In this document: positions 16,701-25,427 of the stretch, piece after piece
How positions within the stretch are numbered: the first letter of the stretch is position 1
Layout: each line of letters starts with the position of its first letter
Assembly: GCF_900130015.1 (NCBI RefSeq)
Contig: NZ_FQXS01000004.1
Location: 62,001 to 126,000, forward strand
DNA: 64,000 nt
Direction of reading: 5' to 3'
Origin: Desulfofustis glycolicus DSM 9705
Lineage (GTDB): Bacteria; Desulfobacterota; Desulfobulbia; Desulfobulbales; Desulfocapsaceae
The notes under the pieces: generated by a model
What the model saw: only the letters and a program-made list of their open reading frames with translations
The model's database searches: none
What the model was told of the DNA's origin: nothing
Translations under genes and position numbers: made by a program

Positions 16701-18383
16701 TCAGCGTGTCAGTTGTCGATATTTCAGACGATGTGGCTGGTCTGCTGCGGCGCCCAGCCTCTTCTTGCGGTCTTTCTCGTAGTCGGAATAGTTTCCTTCA
16801 AACCAGACAACTTCAGAATTCCCCTCGAAAGCAAGGATATGGGTGGCAATCCGATCGAGGAACCAGCGATCATGGCTGATAACCACCGCACACCCGCCAA
16901 AGTGTTCCAACGCCTCTTCAAGCGCGCGGAGCGTATTGACATCGAGATCATTGGTAGGTTCATCAAGTAACAGGACGTTCCCACCTTCTTTAAGCATTTT
17001 GGCGAGATGAACGCGATTGCGTTGACCGCCGGACAGCAGGCCGACCTTCTTCTGCTGATCGGTGCCGGAGAAGTTGAAACGCGCCACGTAGGCACGGGAA
17101 TTGACTTCTTTGGTGCCAAGCCAGATCGTGTCCTGACCGTCGGAAATTTCTTGCCAGATGGTCTGTTCCGGATCAAGCGTCTCTCTGCTCTGGTCGACAT
17201 AGGCCAGTTTGACCGTTTCGCCGAGATTGATCGAACCTTCGTCGGGTTTTTCCTGGCCGGTTATCATGCGGAACAGTGTCGTCTTGCCGGCGCCGTTCGG
17301 TCCAATAACGCCGACGATGCCACCGGCGGGCAGATTAAAACTCATGTTGTCAACAATCAGCCGATCCCCATAGCTTTTTTTTACCCCATTGGCCTCGATA
17401 ACCTTCTTACCCAGGCGCGGTCCGGGAGGAATATAAATTTCCAGATCTTTCGCTTTTTCGACAGAACCGGAAGAAAGCAGTTCCTCGTAAGAGGTTATCC
17501 TTGCTTTGGCTTTACTGCGTCGACCTTTCGGCGACATCCGGATCCACTCCAGTTCCCGTTGCAAGGTTTTGCGGCGCTCACTTTCGTGCTTTTCCTCCTT
17601 GGCCAGTCGTTTTTCCTTTTGTTCAAGCCAGGAGGAATAGTTGCCTTTCCAGGGAATTCCAACCCCGCGATCCAATTCGAGAATCCAACCGGCTACGTTG
17701 TCAAGGAAATAGCGATCATGGGTTACCGCGATGACGGTGCCGGCATAATCCTGCAGATGGCGTTCCAGCCAAGCGACGGATTCGGCATCAAGATGGTTGG
17801 TCGGTTCGTCGAGAAGAAGTATGTCGGGCTTTTTCAGCAGAATACGACACAGGGCTACCCGTCGTCGTTCACCGCCCGACAAAACGTCGCACGAAGTGTC
17901 CGATGGCGGGCAGCGCAAGGCATCCATGGCCATATCGAGGCGACTGTCAAGATCCCAGGCGGACAGGGTATCGAGCTTATCCTGGACCACGGCCTGTTGC
18001 TCAATCAGCGCCTGCATCTCGTCATCGTCCATCGGTTCGGCAAACCGCTCGTTGATTGTGTTGAATTCGCTCAGCAAGTCAACCGTTTCCTGGACACCTT
18101 CCTCGACGATTTCTTTGACCGTTTTATTCGGGTCGAGTTGTGGTTCCTGTTCCAGGTAATCGACGGTGTACCCGGGCGATAATACCGTTTTTCCGTTGAA
18201 TTCGGTATCCTGACCGGCCAGAATGCGCAACAGCGTGGATTTGCCGGAACCGTTGAGACCGAGCACGCCGATTTTCGCCCCGTAAAAGTAGGAGAGCGAG
18301 ATATCTTTGAGAACCGGTTTGTTGTCGTAGAATTTACTGACTTTGATCATCGAATAGATGACTTTCTGCTCGTCGTTGCTCAT
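16701..18383 (-). CDS. ettA: Energy-dependent translational throttle ATPase EttA (ABC-F)
   Basis: 560 residues with two ABC domains and no membrane segments. Walker A: GLNGSGKST (about residue 43) and GPNGAGKTT (about 362). Signatures: LSGGERRRVALC and LSGGQRNRVHLA. Between them is the ABC-F linker with the EttA-type arm (EGNYSSWLEQKEKRLAKEE; MSPKGRRSKAKARI). The tail AADQPHRLKYRQL is like EttA. EttA binds the ribosomal E site and gates the first peptide bond according to the ATP/ADP ratio. The ABC-F subgroup assignment is by eye. Confidence 0.92.
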   Translation of the reverse strand: MSNDEQKVIYSMIKVSKFYDNKPVLKDISLSYFYGAKIGVLGLNGSGKSTLLRILAGQDTEFNGKTVLSPGYTVDYLEQEPQLDPNKTVKEIVEEGVQETVDLLSEFNTINERFAEPMDDDEMQALIEQQAVVQDKLDTLSAWDLDSRLDMAMDALRCPPSDTSCDVLSGGERRRVALCRILLKKPDILLLDEPTNHLDAESVAWLERHLQDYAGTVIAVTHDRYFLDNVAGWILELDRGVGIPWKGNYSSWLEQKEKRLAKEEKHESERRKTLQRELEWIRMSPKGRRSKAKARITSYEELLSSGSVEKAKDLEIYIPPGPRLGKKVIEANGVKKSYGDRLIVDNMSFNLPAGGIVGVIGPNGAGKTTLFRMITGQEKPDEGSINLGETVKLAYVDQSRETLDPEQTIWQEISDGQDTIWLGTKEVNSRAYVARFNFSGTDQQKKVGLLSGGQRNRVHLAKMLKEGGNVLLLDEPTNDLDVNTLRALEEALEHFGGCAVVISHDRWFLDRIATHILAFEGNSEVVWFEGNYSDYEKDRKKRLGAAADQPHRLKYRQLTR

Positions 18384-18449
18384 AACAATTGTGGGTGGCG
18401 GAGGTTTTTGAACGGTGGTTTTACGGGGTGCACTCTACACGGGAAAACG

Positions 18450-18491
18450 AAAAAAGGGAACTCCCGGCGCAGGCCGGAGGTTCCCTTTTTG
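18450..18491 (-). terminator. Rho-independent terminator after the ExtH-like gene
   Basis: GGGAAC...GGTTCCC stem with an inner CCGGC/GGCCGG part and flanking runs of A and T on both sides, so it can work in both directions. It lies 17 bp after the extH-like stop and separates it from ettA. Confidence 0.85.
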
Positions 18492-18508
18492 AAAAAATGG
18501 CTCGTTGC

Positions 18509-19843
18509 TTACGGTCTGATAATCGGGCAATCACATTCCGGATCGGAGATGTCGAGCAACAGGAATTTTACGTCGTAGCCGTTTTTGACCAGCTCGCGAT
18601 AGGCAAGATCGGCACGTGCTCCGGTTGAGCAGTGGATAAAAATGCGCTTGTCTTTCGGAATCTCATCCATGCGCTTGGGAATCTCGTCGAGCGGAATATT
18701 GACGGTATTCTTGAAGATCCCCAGTTGCGCGATTTCCTCGTCGGTACGGGCGTCGATGACAAAGGTGTCGGGCAGTTGGCCGAGCGTTGCCTTCCTGAAC
18801 TCTTCAACGGATACCTCGCCTTTGCCGAGTTTTCTGACCCACTTGATCTCGGTCGAGAAAACCGGACCGGTGACGATCGGTTTGCCGGCGGCGACCCAAC
18901 CTTCATAATTGCCGCGCACCAGGGAAACGTTCTTATATCCCTGCCAGCGCAGTTCATCAAAAGCGTACATTACATCGTCTTGATCATCGCCATACAGCAC
19001 GACCGGTGCGTTACGAGGAATGTCGTTGATCCGTCGCTCAAGTTCGTCGATGGTCAATGGGATGGAGCGAGGGATCCGGCCTTCCACTGTTTCCCCACCG
19101 GGACGCAGGTCGATCAGAACGATATTGCCCTTTTCGACGTAATCGTAGGAAGCATACACCGGATGACCTGCCTTGACCCAGGCCGGTTCTCCACCCAAAA
19201 AGCCGCGAACGTTGGTATAACCGAGTTTTTTCGCCAGACCGGCGTTAGCACCTGTCATACCTCAGGTGAAGCCGCCGCAGTAGAAAATCAGCAGGGTGTC
19301 TTTGTCTTTCGGTAGTACCGCTTCCTTTTTTTCTGTCAAGAGCGGAACCGGAAGATTGACTGCTCCAGGCAGATGCGCTTGGTTGTACCTTGATTCCGGC
19401 CGTGCATCGGCAAGAACCATCGGAGTATCGTTTTCGATCAGCTGGTATAGCTCATCGACATCGATTTCGGTCACGCCTTCCGGCAGGGTGGCCAGCTTCG
19501 GCTTGATATCAACGGCGAACTTGTCTTCGCCTCGCTGTTCCCAATTGATTATTGCCGCTTCGCCAGGTTCTGCATGTTCAATACCGGTGGTATCGTCATC
19601 GAATTTGAGCATGTAGGTCTGAGCGTCGGCACCTTTGCCCACTTCGATTGATACCGTTTGGGCCTTGTTTGACTTGCCGACGATGGAGCCGGTATAGACA
19701 GCGGCTGCCTGCTTTTCTGTCTGGGCGCTTGATGCCTGCTCCTGCTGGGCAACGCTTGCCGTGTCCCGGGCACATCCGGCAAACAACAGCGTCACAGCCA
19801 AGAGGGTAAGTGGGATACCAAGCCGTAGCCAATGATTCTTCAT
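18509..19843 (-). CDS. extH: ExtH-like triple-rhodanese lipoprotein, selenoprotein with UGA-encoded Sec194
   Basis: One gene split by an in-frame UGA (19262-19264). Read through, it has 444 residues; the start at 19843 has a perfect AAGGAGG site. The signal peptide ends in the lipobox LFAGC (Cys24), so it is a lipoprotein. Three rhodanese domains follow: about 105-225, with the active loop FYCGGFT-Sec-GMTGA; about 235-320, with no cysteine in the loop (LYGDDQDD); and about 335-440, with IHCSTGARA. The Sec takes the place of the second loop cysteine of related rhodaneses (CGGxxC), and coding sense continues at once after the UGA (GLAKKLGYTNVRGF). It resembles ExtH of the Geobacter ext clusters. 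It is followed by a terminator and preceded 535 bp upstream by the ExtKL-like gene. Confidence 0.88.
19237..19264 (-). other. Sec UGA codon and candidate SECIS hairpin in the ExtH-like gene
   Basis: UGA at 19262-19264. Five nt later the mRNA can form GAC-a-GGUG, loop CUAA, CGCC-g-GUC (19256-19237): seven pairs with one A-G mismatch, in the position where bacterial SECIS elements occur. Confidence 0.6.
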
Positions 19844-20378
19844 AGTAATTCCTCCTTGAGTTGTAATCGTCACGATCATCCTTCGCACAGGATTTTACCA
19901 ATTTCGGCGCAATTAATAAAGTAAATAATTAATTAATAAAGGTGTGTAACATCTTTTCCACTCTCTTTCGCCGGTTTCACCGAGAGGCCGGGCATCCAAA
20001 TTGGGACTGAGGGCGAACGCAACGCCTCGATGAAAATGAGCGGAAATCGCCGTGCAATTGCACTGCAGCAGAATACAAGAGAACCACGCCTGCCTGATCG
20101 GTGATCGTAGTTTTGCGCGGATCTCTGATGGTAGCGAGCCGGAAACACTTCACTATTAAGTGTCAGTTGCCGGACGTCGCTATCTTAACGAGTTTTCAAT
20201 AGAGTAATGATGAACTGGTGAAGAGACAAGAGTCGCCGGTGGGTTGCGGTGACCAGGCAGGGTAAGCGAGCGGCGGATAACATTGGCGGGGAGATGGGCG
20301 GCTTTCGTCTTTTCCAAGACACCACCCGCACATCTCCCCGCGGTCAGGAATTACGTCGATAGTTTCTTCTGGATGAGT
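19844..20378. other. 535-bp intergenic region between the two ext-like genes
   Basis: No gene is supported on either strand. It holds an AT-rich block at about 19915-19942 (repeated TTTATTAATT on the minus strand), likely part of the extH-like promoter; a small palindrome ATCGTCACGAT near 19865; and the long hairpin at 20286-20341. Confidence 0.5.
20286..20341 (-). repeat. Strong hairpin after the ExtKL-like gene
   Basis: Perfect 11-bp arms (GCGGGGAGATG at 20286-20296, CATCTCCCCGC at 20331-20341) around a 34-nt loop that adds further G/C pairing (GGCGG with CCACC). It lies 38 bp after the extKL-like stop. There is no T-tract, so it may be an mRNA-stabilising or weak terminator structure. Confidence 0.6.
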
Positions 20379-21722
20379 CTATCTCCAAACCCATTCGGTC
20401 TGCAGATCGAGTTTTTTCTCTTCCTCATACCAGGCAACTTCGTTGCCGTCGAACTCACCGAAGGGCAGGTACCAGAGCGTAACCGTGACATTGAGCTCGT
20501 CATTGATTAGTTCTCTCGTGGTCTTCCCATCTTTTTCAACATCTTCAAACGGGTAGGTAATTTCGAACGTCTCATGTTTTCTGGTCAGCGCCGGGATGCT
20601 TGTTTCCCGGAGCAGGCCGCTCTTCTCGTAGGGGCCGCGGCCCATTTCTTTGCCCTGTCCCAATCTTCCCGGGAACGGCATGTAGATTTTCTGGCTATTG
20701 TAAATAACTTTGTCATCAGTGTTTGTCGCGGTCACATCCAGGACCAGCCGGTTCGGAGTCGGTCAGCCGTCCGGGATAACGTGGCCCGCCTTGTTGTAAA
20801 TCTCGACATTGATGACGCCGATCGGCAGAACACCGTCTTCCTTGTTCTTTCGCCAGAACAACGAGCGTCCTTCCACCGTGACATCGACGGCCATATCAAT
20901 CATCTCATCACTTTTGTATGATTGCATGTCGTGGCCGAGTCCCGATTTCTCCATGTGACATTCCTGGCACGATTCACTGCCGCCGTGAGCCACGTAAGAG
21001 TAAAGGTAACTGCCGTACAGAGTGGCGCACTGCGAAGGATGTTCGAGCTCGAAGTTGGGACCGAGACCGTGGCACTGACCGCAGAAAATCGACTCGCCAA
21101 GGGCCGGCGCTTCGGCCATCTTGGTGTAGACCTCATCTTCGTGGTCGCCTTCCATGGCGCCGTAGATGGTGTCAGGCTGGGCGTAGCCGTCGGCCCACTT
21201 ATGGATAAACGCCAGTTTGTTGTGACAGACGGTGCAGCCGATATTCAGGCTCTCGATGGTTTCCTGTAGTTCGTCGACCTTGTCATAGTCTCCGTCTCGG
21301 TATGCCTGCTGCCAGCCGCGGATGGTCGCGACGATCTCCCGGGCGACATCGTCCGTTGCTTCATCGAGCTGCGGAAGGTGGCATTTGGCGCACATCATCA
21401 AGTGCTCAACAGTAATATCCTCATCTTTGGTAACACCGGAGTAGGGGAAAATTTTCAACCCGTTCTCAATGGCAGTGATGATCGTCGGTGCTGTTCGGGG
21501 AGTGCCGAGGATCGACCGCGCGTGCAGAGAATTGGACCACTCGTCGTGGATGTCTTCGTGACAATCCATGCAACTACTGGAATCATAGCGTTCAGCAAGT
21601 TCCTTGATTGTCTTCGCCTTGGGTAGTGGCTCCGGTTTCGGACCGCCGGCACCGAAGGCTCCCCACGCCGTCAGTGCTGTGATCGCAAAACAGGCCAGCC
21701 CCACAATGAACGATTTTCTCAT
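20379..21722 (-). CDS. extKL: ExtKL-like periplasmic five-haem cytochrome c, selenoprotein with UGA-encoded Sec320
   Basis: One gene split by an in-frame UGA (20763-20765); read through, 447 residues. The start at 21722 has AAGGAGG, and a signal peptide (about residues 1-25) directs export. Five CXXCH haem sites lie at residues 51, 111, 163, 214 and 252 (CMDCH, CAKCH, CTVCH, CGQCH, CQECH). The next part has no cysteine except the UGA: KAGHVIPDG-Sec-PTPNRLVL, then a beta-rich C-terminal domain (about 300-447) of the kind seen in multihaem redox enzymes, where I recall Cys at this site. The layout matches ExtKL, a cytochrome of the Geobacter ext gene clusters, here without extI, extJ or the membrane subunits. 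A palindrome at 21745-21760 is a likely operator. Confidence 0.86.
20742..20765 (-). other. Sec UGA codon and candidate SECIS hairpin in the ExtKL-like gene
   Basis: UGA at 20763-20765. From 2 nt downstream the mRNA can form GAC-u-CCG, loop AAC, CGG-cug-GUC. It is a short, by-eye structure. Confidence 0.5.
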
Positions 21723-22125
21723 GGTGCCTCCTTGTAGTGAAAGGTTGACGAAATCGTCAAAACCGTGTTTGCCTAACCATCAACCACCTATTTTCGTCTG
21801 ACATAGTGATCGCCGGGGCACACCGGTTTTTCCGAAACCGCTAAGAAAGATAACGGCTCTTTCTCCTCCGTAGAAAAGATGACCTCCATTCTACGACAAG
21901 AGGTATTGGCAAGCAAAGGAAAACAATCATCTGTTCAACTATTCTTGCCGAGACCCCTGTGCTGCAATGACAATCGCCTGACCGGATTGCAGACCGCACT
22001 GTTTTAAAAAAAATAGTGGTGCAGCACTTAAGATGAACGTCGATTGCGCCGATACGTGATGGGGACCGGTTTGTCAGGACGACGACCCCCCAGCCAACAA
22101 CATCACCTGCCATGGAGGGCATGCC
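21723..22125. other. 403-bp divergent intergenic region
   Basis: Lies between the extKL-like gene (minus) and the EF-hand gene (plus). It contains the extKL ribosome site, the palindrome at 21745-21760 and the GGAGGG ribosome site of the plus-strand gene. No further gene is supported. Confidence 0.5.
21745..21760. promoter_or_regulatory. Palindrome TTGAC-N6-GTCAA before the ExtKL-like gene
   Basis: TTGACGA-AA-TCGTCAA is a perfect palindrome 22 bp upstream of the extKL-like start. The TTGAC...GTCAA arms recall sites of CRP/FNR-type regulators of Desulfobacterota such as HcpR, though the spacing here is 6 nt. The regulator is not in the window. Confidence 0.55.
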
Positions 22126-23208
22126 GTGATCATCGCCGCATCTGCAATCAATCTTACCAGTGACCACGTTCACCAGGAAGAACATACTGTCAGGGAAACA
22201 ATGACCGCCTGGCAAGCCGGCCGGCAACTACAGGTTGCCGACGGTGCCGGAGCGGCACGGGACGCTCAGGCATTCATCGCCCAGCGGGAAGCGGTGCTGG
22301 TCGATGTATCAGCGGCCGGTAAGGCTCAGCCGCGGTTCGTTCGGGAATTGGCGGGAGGGATCGACCCGGAGGACATGCCGATAGCCGATCTCAAGATGAG
22401 AATACTCAAGGCATTGTTCGAACGCATGTTCGGGAAAAAAATCGAAATTGAAGATCCGGCCCGATTTACTGCGAAGCAGGCAGACACAGCCGCTCCTGCA
22501 GGCGAAAAGCATGCTGCCGCCAAAGACGCCGCCGGCGAAGAGGGCTGGGGGATCATTTATGAATATTACGAATCGCATTACGAACAGGAACAAACCGACT
22601 TCAGCGCCGAGGGAACCATCGTTACCGCAGATGGGCAAGAAATCTCCTTTCAGGCGCGATTAACCATGAGCAGGGAGTTCTTCAGCGAAGAACATGTCTC
22701 CCTTCGCGCCGGAGATGCTCTGAAGGATCCGCTGGTAATCAATTTTGCCGGGACAGCCGCCGAATTGTCCGATACACGATTCGCTTTTGACATCGATCAT
22801 GACGGAGCTTCCGATCAGATCCACTTCGTCGGCGCGGGCAGCGGCTTTCTCGCCCTGGATCGAAATGGCGATGAGGTCATTAATGACGGCAGCGAATTGT
22901 TCGGGCCACTCAGTGGTGAGGGGTTCGCCGAACTGCAGCAATTCGATTCCGATCGCAACGGTTGGATCGATGAAAACGACGCCGTCTACGACCGATTGCG
23001 TATCTGGACCCGCGATGAGGCAGGGCAGTCGCACTTGTTTTCCCTTGGTCAGAAAGGAGTCGGCGCCATCTACCTGGAACATGTCAACACGCCGTTTGCT
23101 CTGAAGGACGAGTCGAACAATCTCCATGGCCAGGTTCGGTCGACCGGATTATTTCTCTCTGAAAACGGTTCGACCGGCACGATACAACAAATAGATCTGG
23201 CCGTCTGA
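22126..23208 (+). CDS. Acidic protein with EF-hand-like calcium-binding repeats
   Basis: 360 residues from a GTG start at 22126, which has GGAGGG eight bp upstream. Residues about 1-135 are helical and of unknown type; about 150-200 form a beta-rich part; about 215-330 hold dockerin/EF-hand-like Asp loops (DIDHDGASDQ, DRNGDEVINDGSE, DSDRNGWIDEND). It has no signal peptide, so its location is unclear; homologues I recall are uncharacterised. Not recognised beyond the calcium loops. It is monocistronic and converges with the M18 peptidase. Confidence 0.72.
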   Translation: MIIAASAINLTSDHVHQEEHTVRETMTAWQAGRQLQVADGAGAARDAQAFIAQREAVLVDVSAAGKAQPRFVRELAGGIDPEDMPIADLKMRILKALFERMFGKKIEIEDPARFTAKQADTAAPAGEKHAAAKDAAGEEGWGIIYEYYESHYEQEQTDFSAEGTIVTADGQEISFQARLTMSREFFSEEHVSLRAGDALKDPLVINFAGTAAELSDTRFAFDIDHDGASDQIHFVGAGSGFLALDRNGDEVINDGSELFGPLSGEGFAELQQFDSDRNGWIDENDAVYDRLRIWTRDEAGQSHLFSLGQKGVGAIYLEHVNTPFALKDESNNLHGQVRSTGLFLSENGSTGTIQQIDLAV

Positions 23209-23244
23209 ACAACGGGAACGGAATCGCCGCCCACATCCTCGCGT

Positions 23245-24555
23245 CTACCAGCGTTCGCTGATTACCGGCAGAACGGGACGATTGACAAAATGATCGACGG
23301 CCCGGAGCAGCAAATCGGGATCTTTGACTCCGGTCATCTCGCGGATGGCATGCATCCCCCAGGTAGGTGCGCCGACATCGACCGCTTCAACACCGAGCTT
23401 CGCCGCGGTCAGCGGACCGATGGTACTGCCGCAGGCCAGGTCGCTGCGCATTACGAAATCCTGTGTCGTTAATCCCGCCTCTACGGCAATCATCCGAAAA
23501 ATCGCCGCCGATGCGGCCGTAGAACTGTAGCGCTGGGCGGCATTGAGCTTGATCACCGGACCGCGGTTCAGCAGAATCTCATGATTTTCATCCGACCGGT
23601 CACGATAGTTTGGATGGGTCGCGTGGGCATTGTCCAATGAAAGAAGCAGTGAATGATGCAGGCAGATGGCTCGATCTTCGCTGGTCGGCAGGAGTCGATC
23701 GATGATGACGGCAGGGAAATTGCCCTGCGCACCGCTATAGCTGGTTGAGCCGATTTCTTCATGGTTGAGACAGAACAACAGGCAGTTGCTCGGACCCTGG
23801 TGACTGCAGATGGCCTCGATCCCGATGTGACAGCTGAGCAGGTTGTCCAGGCGGGGAGACGCGATAAATTCGTCATTCAGGCCGGCCAGGTAGGGGGGAG
23901 TGCGGTCGTAGCAGAACAGATCAAGGCCGAGCACCTCGGTTGCGCGGAGATCCGGGTAAACCGCCTTTATCCGGTCGAGCACCATTTCCTGCAGGGTAGC
24001 GGGGGCGCTGTCGGAATCGAGTCCGATGATCGGGCAGAGATCGCGTTGGACGTTGATTTCCTGCCCCTCATTGGCCTTTCGGTCAAGATGGAGAGCGAGG
24101 CTGGGAATGCAGACGACCGGTCGTTCAAAATCGACGAGCACGATCTCCCCGGAACCCTCCTGCGTGCGACAGCAAACTCTGCCGGCGAGTGACAAATCAC
24201 GGTCGAACCAGGAGCGAAGTAGCGCCCCGCCGTAGGCCTCGACTCCGGCGGCCAGATACGGCGGTGATCGACGACTGATGTTCGGTTTTATCTGGAGAGC
24301 GGGGCTGTCAGTGTGGGCGCCGATAATACGCACCCCATCAGTTAAGGGGGCTTCCGGATGAAACGAAAAAGCGATCAGGGAGCCGGCCCGGCAGACAAAA
24401 CCCTTGGTGCCGACATGGAGCCACGGCTTTCCTTCCGGCAGTTCACTGAAGCCGGCAGACAACAGGCGTTGTCGCATGGTGGCGACGGCATGAAACGGAG
24501 TCGGGCTGCGTTGGATAAAGGAAAAGAGCGATGCGACTGAGTCGGTGATTGCCAT
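23245..24555 (-). CDS. M18 family aminopeptidase (aspartyl aminopeptidase type)
   Basis: 436 residues, full length. It is a cytoplasmic di-zinc peptidase that removes acidic N-terminal residues. The opening (SVASLFSFIQRSPTPFHAV) and metal-site motifs are typical: GAHTDSPAL, RLDNLLS, LNHEEIGSTSYSGAQGN and the C-terminal DVGAPTWGMHAIREM. The next gene upstream ends 3 bp before its start, so it is in an operon with the two genes before it. Confidence 0.94.
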   Translation of the reverse strand: MAITDSVASLFSFIQRSPTPFHAVATMRQRLLSAGFSELPEGKPWLHVGTKGFVCRAGSLIAFSFHPEAPLTDGVRIIGAHTDSPALQIKPNISRRSPPYLAAGVEAYGGALLRSWFDRDLSLAGRVCCRTQEGSGEIVLVDFERPVVCIPSLALHLDRKANEGQEINVQRDLCPIIGLDSDSAPATLQEMVLDRIKAVYPDLRATEVLGLDLFCYDRTPPYLAGLNDEFIASPRLDNLLSCHIGIEAICSHQGPSNCLLFCLNHEEIGSTSYSGAQGNFPAVIIDRLLPTSEDRAICLHHSLLLSLDNAHATHPNYRDRSDENHEILLNRGPVIKLNAAQRYSSTAASAAIFRMIAVEAGLTTQDFVMRSDLACGSTIGPLTAAKLGVEAVDVGAPTWGMHAIREMTGVKDPDLLLRAVDHFVNRPVLPVISERW

Positions 24556-24557
24556 TA

Positions 24558-25313
24558 TTACCCGGGCCGTGGCGAGAAGAGTTCGGTGACCGCCTGGTAG
24601 GCGGCGATAATCAGCAGTCTCCTGTTGTCGGGAGCTCCTTCGGCAGCGGGAATTGGCGCCGCTTGCGGAGAAGACGAAACTGAACCATCGCCGGCCGAAC
24701 CGTCTGCCGCCGTGTCCTGCTCATGCGATGCAGCGGCTTGCAGTTCACGCTGAGCTTCTGCGAGCCTGATCGAAGCCTGAGCGGCAATCCGGCGATCGGC
24801 GGCGGACGGTTCGGCCGGAGCCAATGCCGCGCGTCTGACGGTCTGCATTTTGACGATGGTTTCTTCCGGCGTAGCAGCACGGCCAACATCGATGCCGACC
24901 TCTCCTCCGACTGCGTACATGCGGCCATCAGGACCTTTCTGGTAGACGAAGGAGGCGCCTCCCCGGGCATAGGCACCGGCGGCGGCAAGGTGGGCCTGTT
25001 CGTGTGTTCGGACTTCTCGGTCGCGGCTCTGCAACTCGCGCACCACGGTCTGTTCGGCAGCGGCAGCAGACCGCTCGGGGTGACCGGGAGCTGTCGATCG
25101 TTTTGCATCGTCGCCGCGAGAACTGGCACCATCTGATAGTGCATTACGCCGAGCTTGCGACGATACCTCGACAATATCGTCGATGAAGCCGACCGGTGCG
25201 TCCGCAGCGGAAGATTCGTGTCCAGCCGGGGCCGACGACGACACGCCGGTACTGCCGGAGGCTCCTGATCTGTTGTAAATCTGGCTAACCAAGGCGGGAG
25301 AGATACTCGTCAT
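24558..25313 (-). CDS. SprA-related putative metalloprotease
   Basis: 251 residues from the ATG at 25313; an upstream ATG at 25361 adds 16 residues of uncertain value. The centre has a short zinc-protease motif, HEQAH (residues 104-108), within REVRTHEQAHLAAAGAYA, followed by a beta segment (GPDGRMYAVGGEVGIDVG). This matches the SprA-related family (putative metalloproteases of the CJM1_0395 type) from memory. Both ends are low-complexity Ala/Ser-rich. No signal peptide. Function unknown; it sits 3 bp before the M18 gene. Confidence 0.7.
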   Translation of the reverse strand: MTSISPALVSQIYNRSGASGSTGVSSSAPAGHESSAADAPVGFIDDIVEVSSQARRNALSDGASSRGDDAKRSTAPGHPERSAAAAEQTVVRELQSRDREVRTHEQAHLAAAGAYARGGASFVYQKGPDGRMYAVGGEVGIDVGRAATPEETIVKMQTVRRAALAPAEPSAADRRIAAQASIRLAEAQRELQAAASHEQDTAADGSAGDGSVSSSPQAAPIPAAEGAPDNRRLLIIAAYQAVTELFSPRPG

Positions 25314-25427
25314 ATCGGGTTGCTTGCAAACTAGTCGGGGCGGTTGTCGAAAGAGATCCAAACCGCACGGCTAACGGTCGTCTGGGGATTAAGCTGGTTG
25401 TCTGCCAGGGGAGCCTTCATGGTGCAG

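Noticed and set aside
17007-18182. A 391-codon plus-strand open frame opposite ettA
   Set aside because: It lies wholly antisense to a strong ABC-F gene, has no ribosome site or known motif, and mirrors the codon pattern of the real gene.
18509-19258. The rhodanese downstream part as a separate gene starting at an internal ATG
   Set aside because: The ATG lies two codons after the UGA inside a conserved rhodanese loop and has no ribosome site, so a Sec readthrough is more sensible than a second gene.
19262-19264. A sequencing error or pseudogene at the UGA codons
   Set aside because: Three independent genes show the same pattern, with UGA exactly at Cys-type redox sites and the same frame resumed; other genes in the window are intact.
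25004-25186. A plus-strand frame antisense to the SprA-type gene
   Set aside because: Shadow of the HEQAH-containing protein; low complexity and no start signal.
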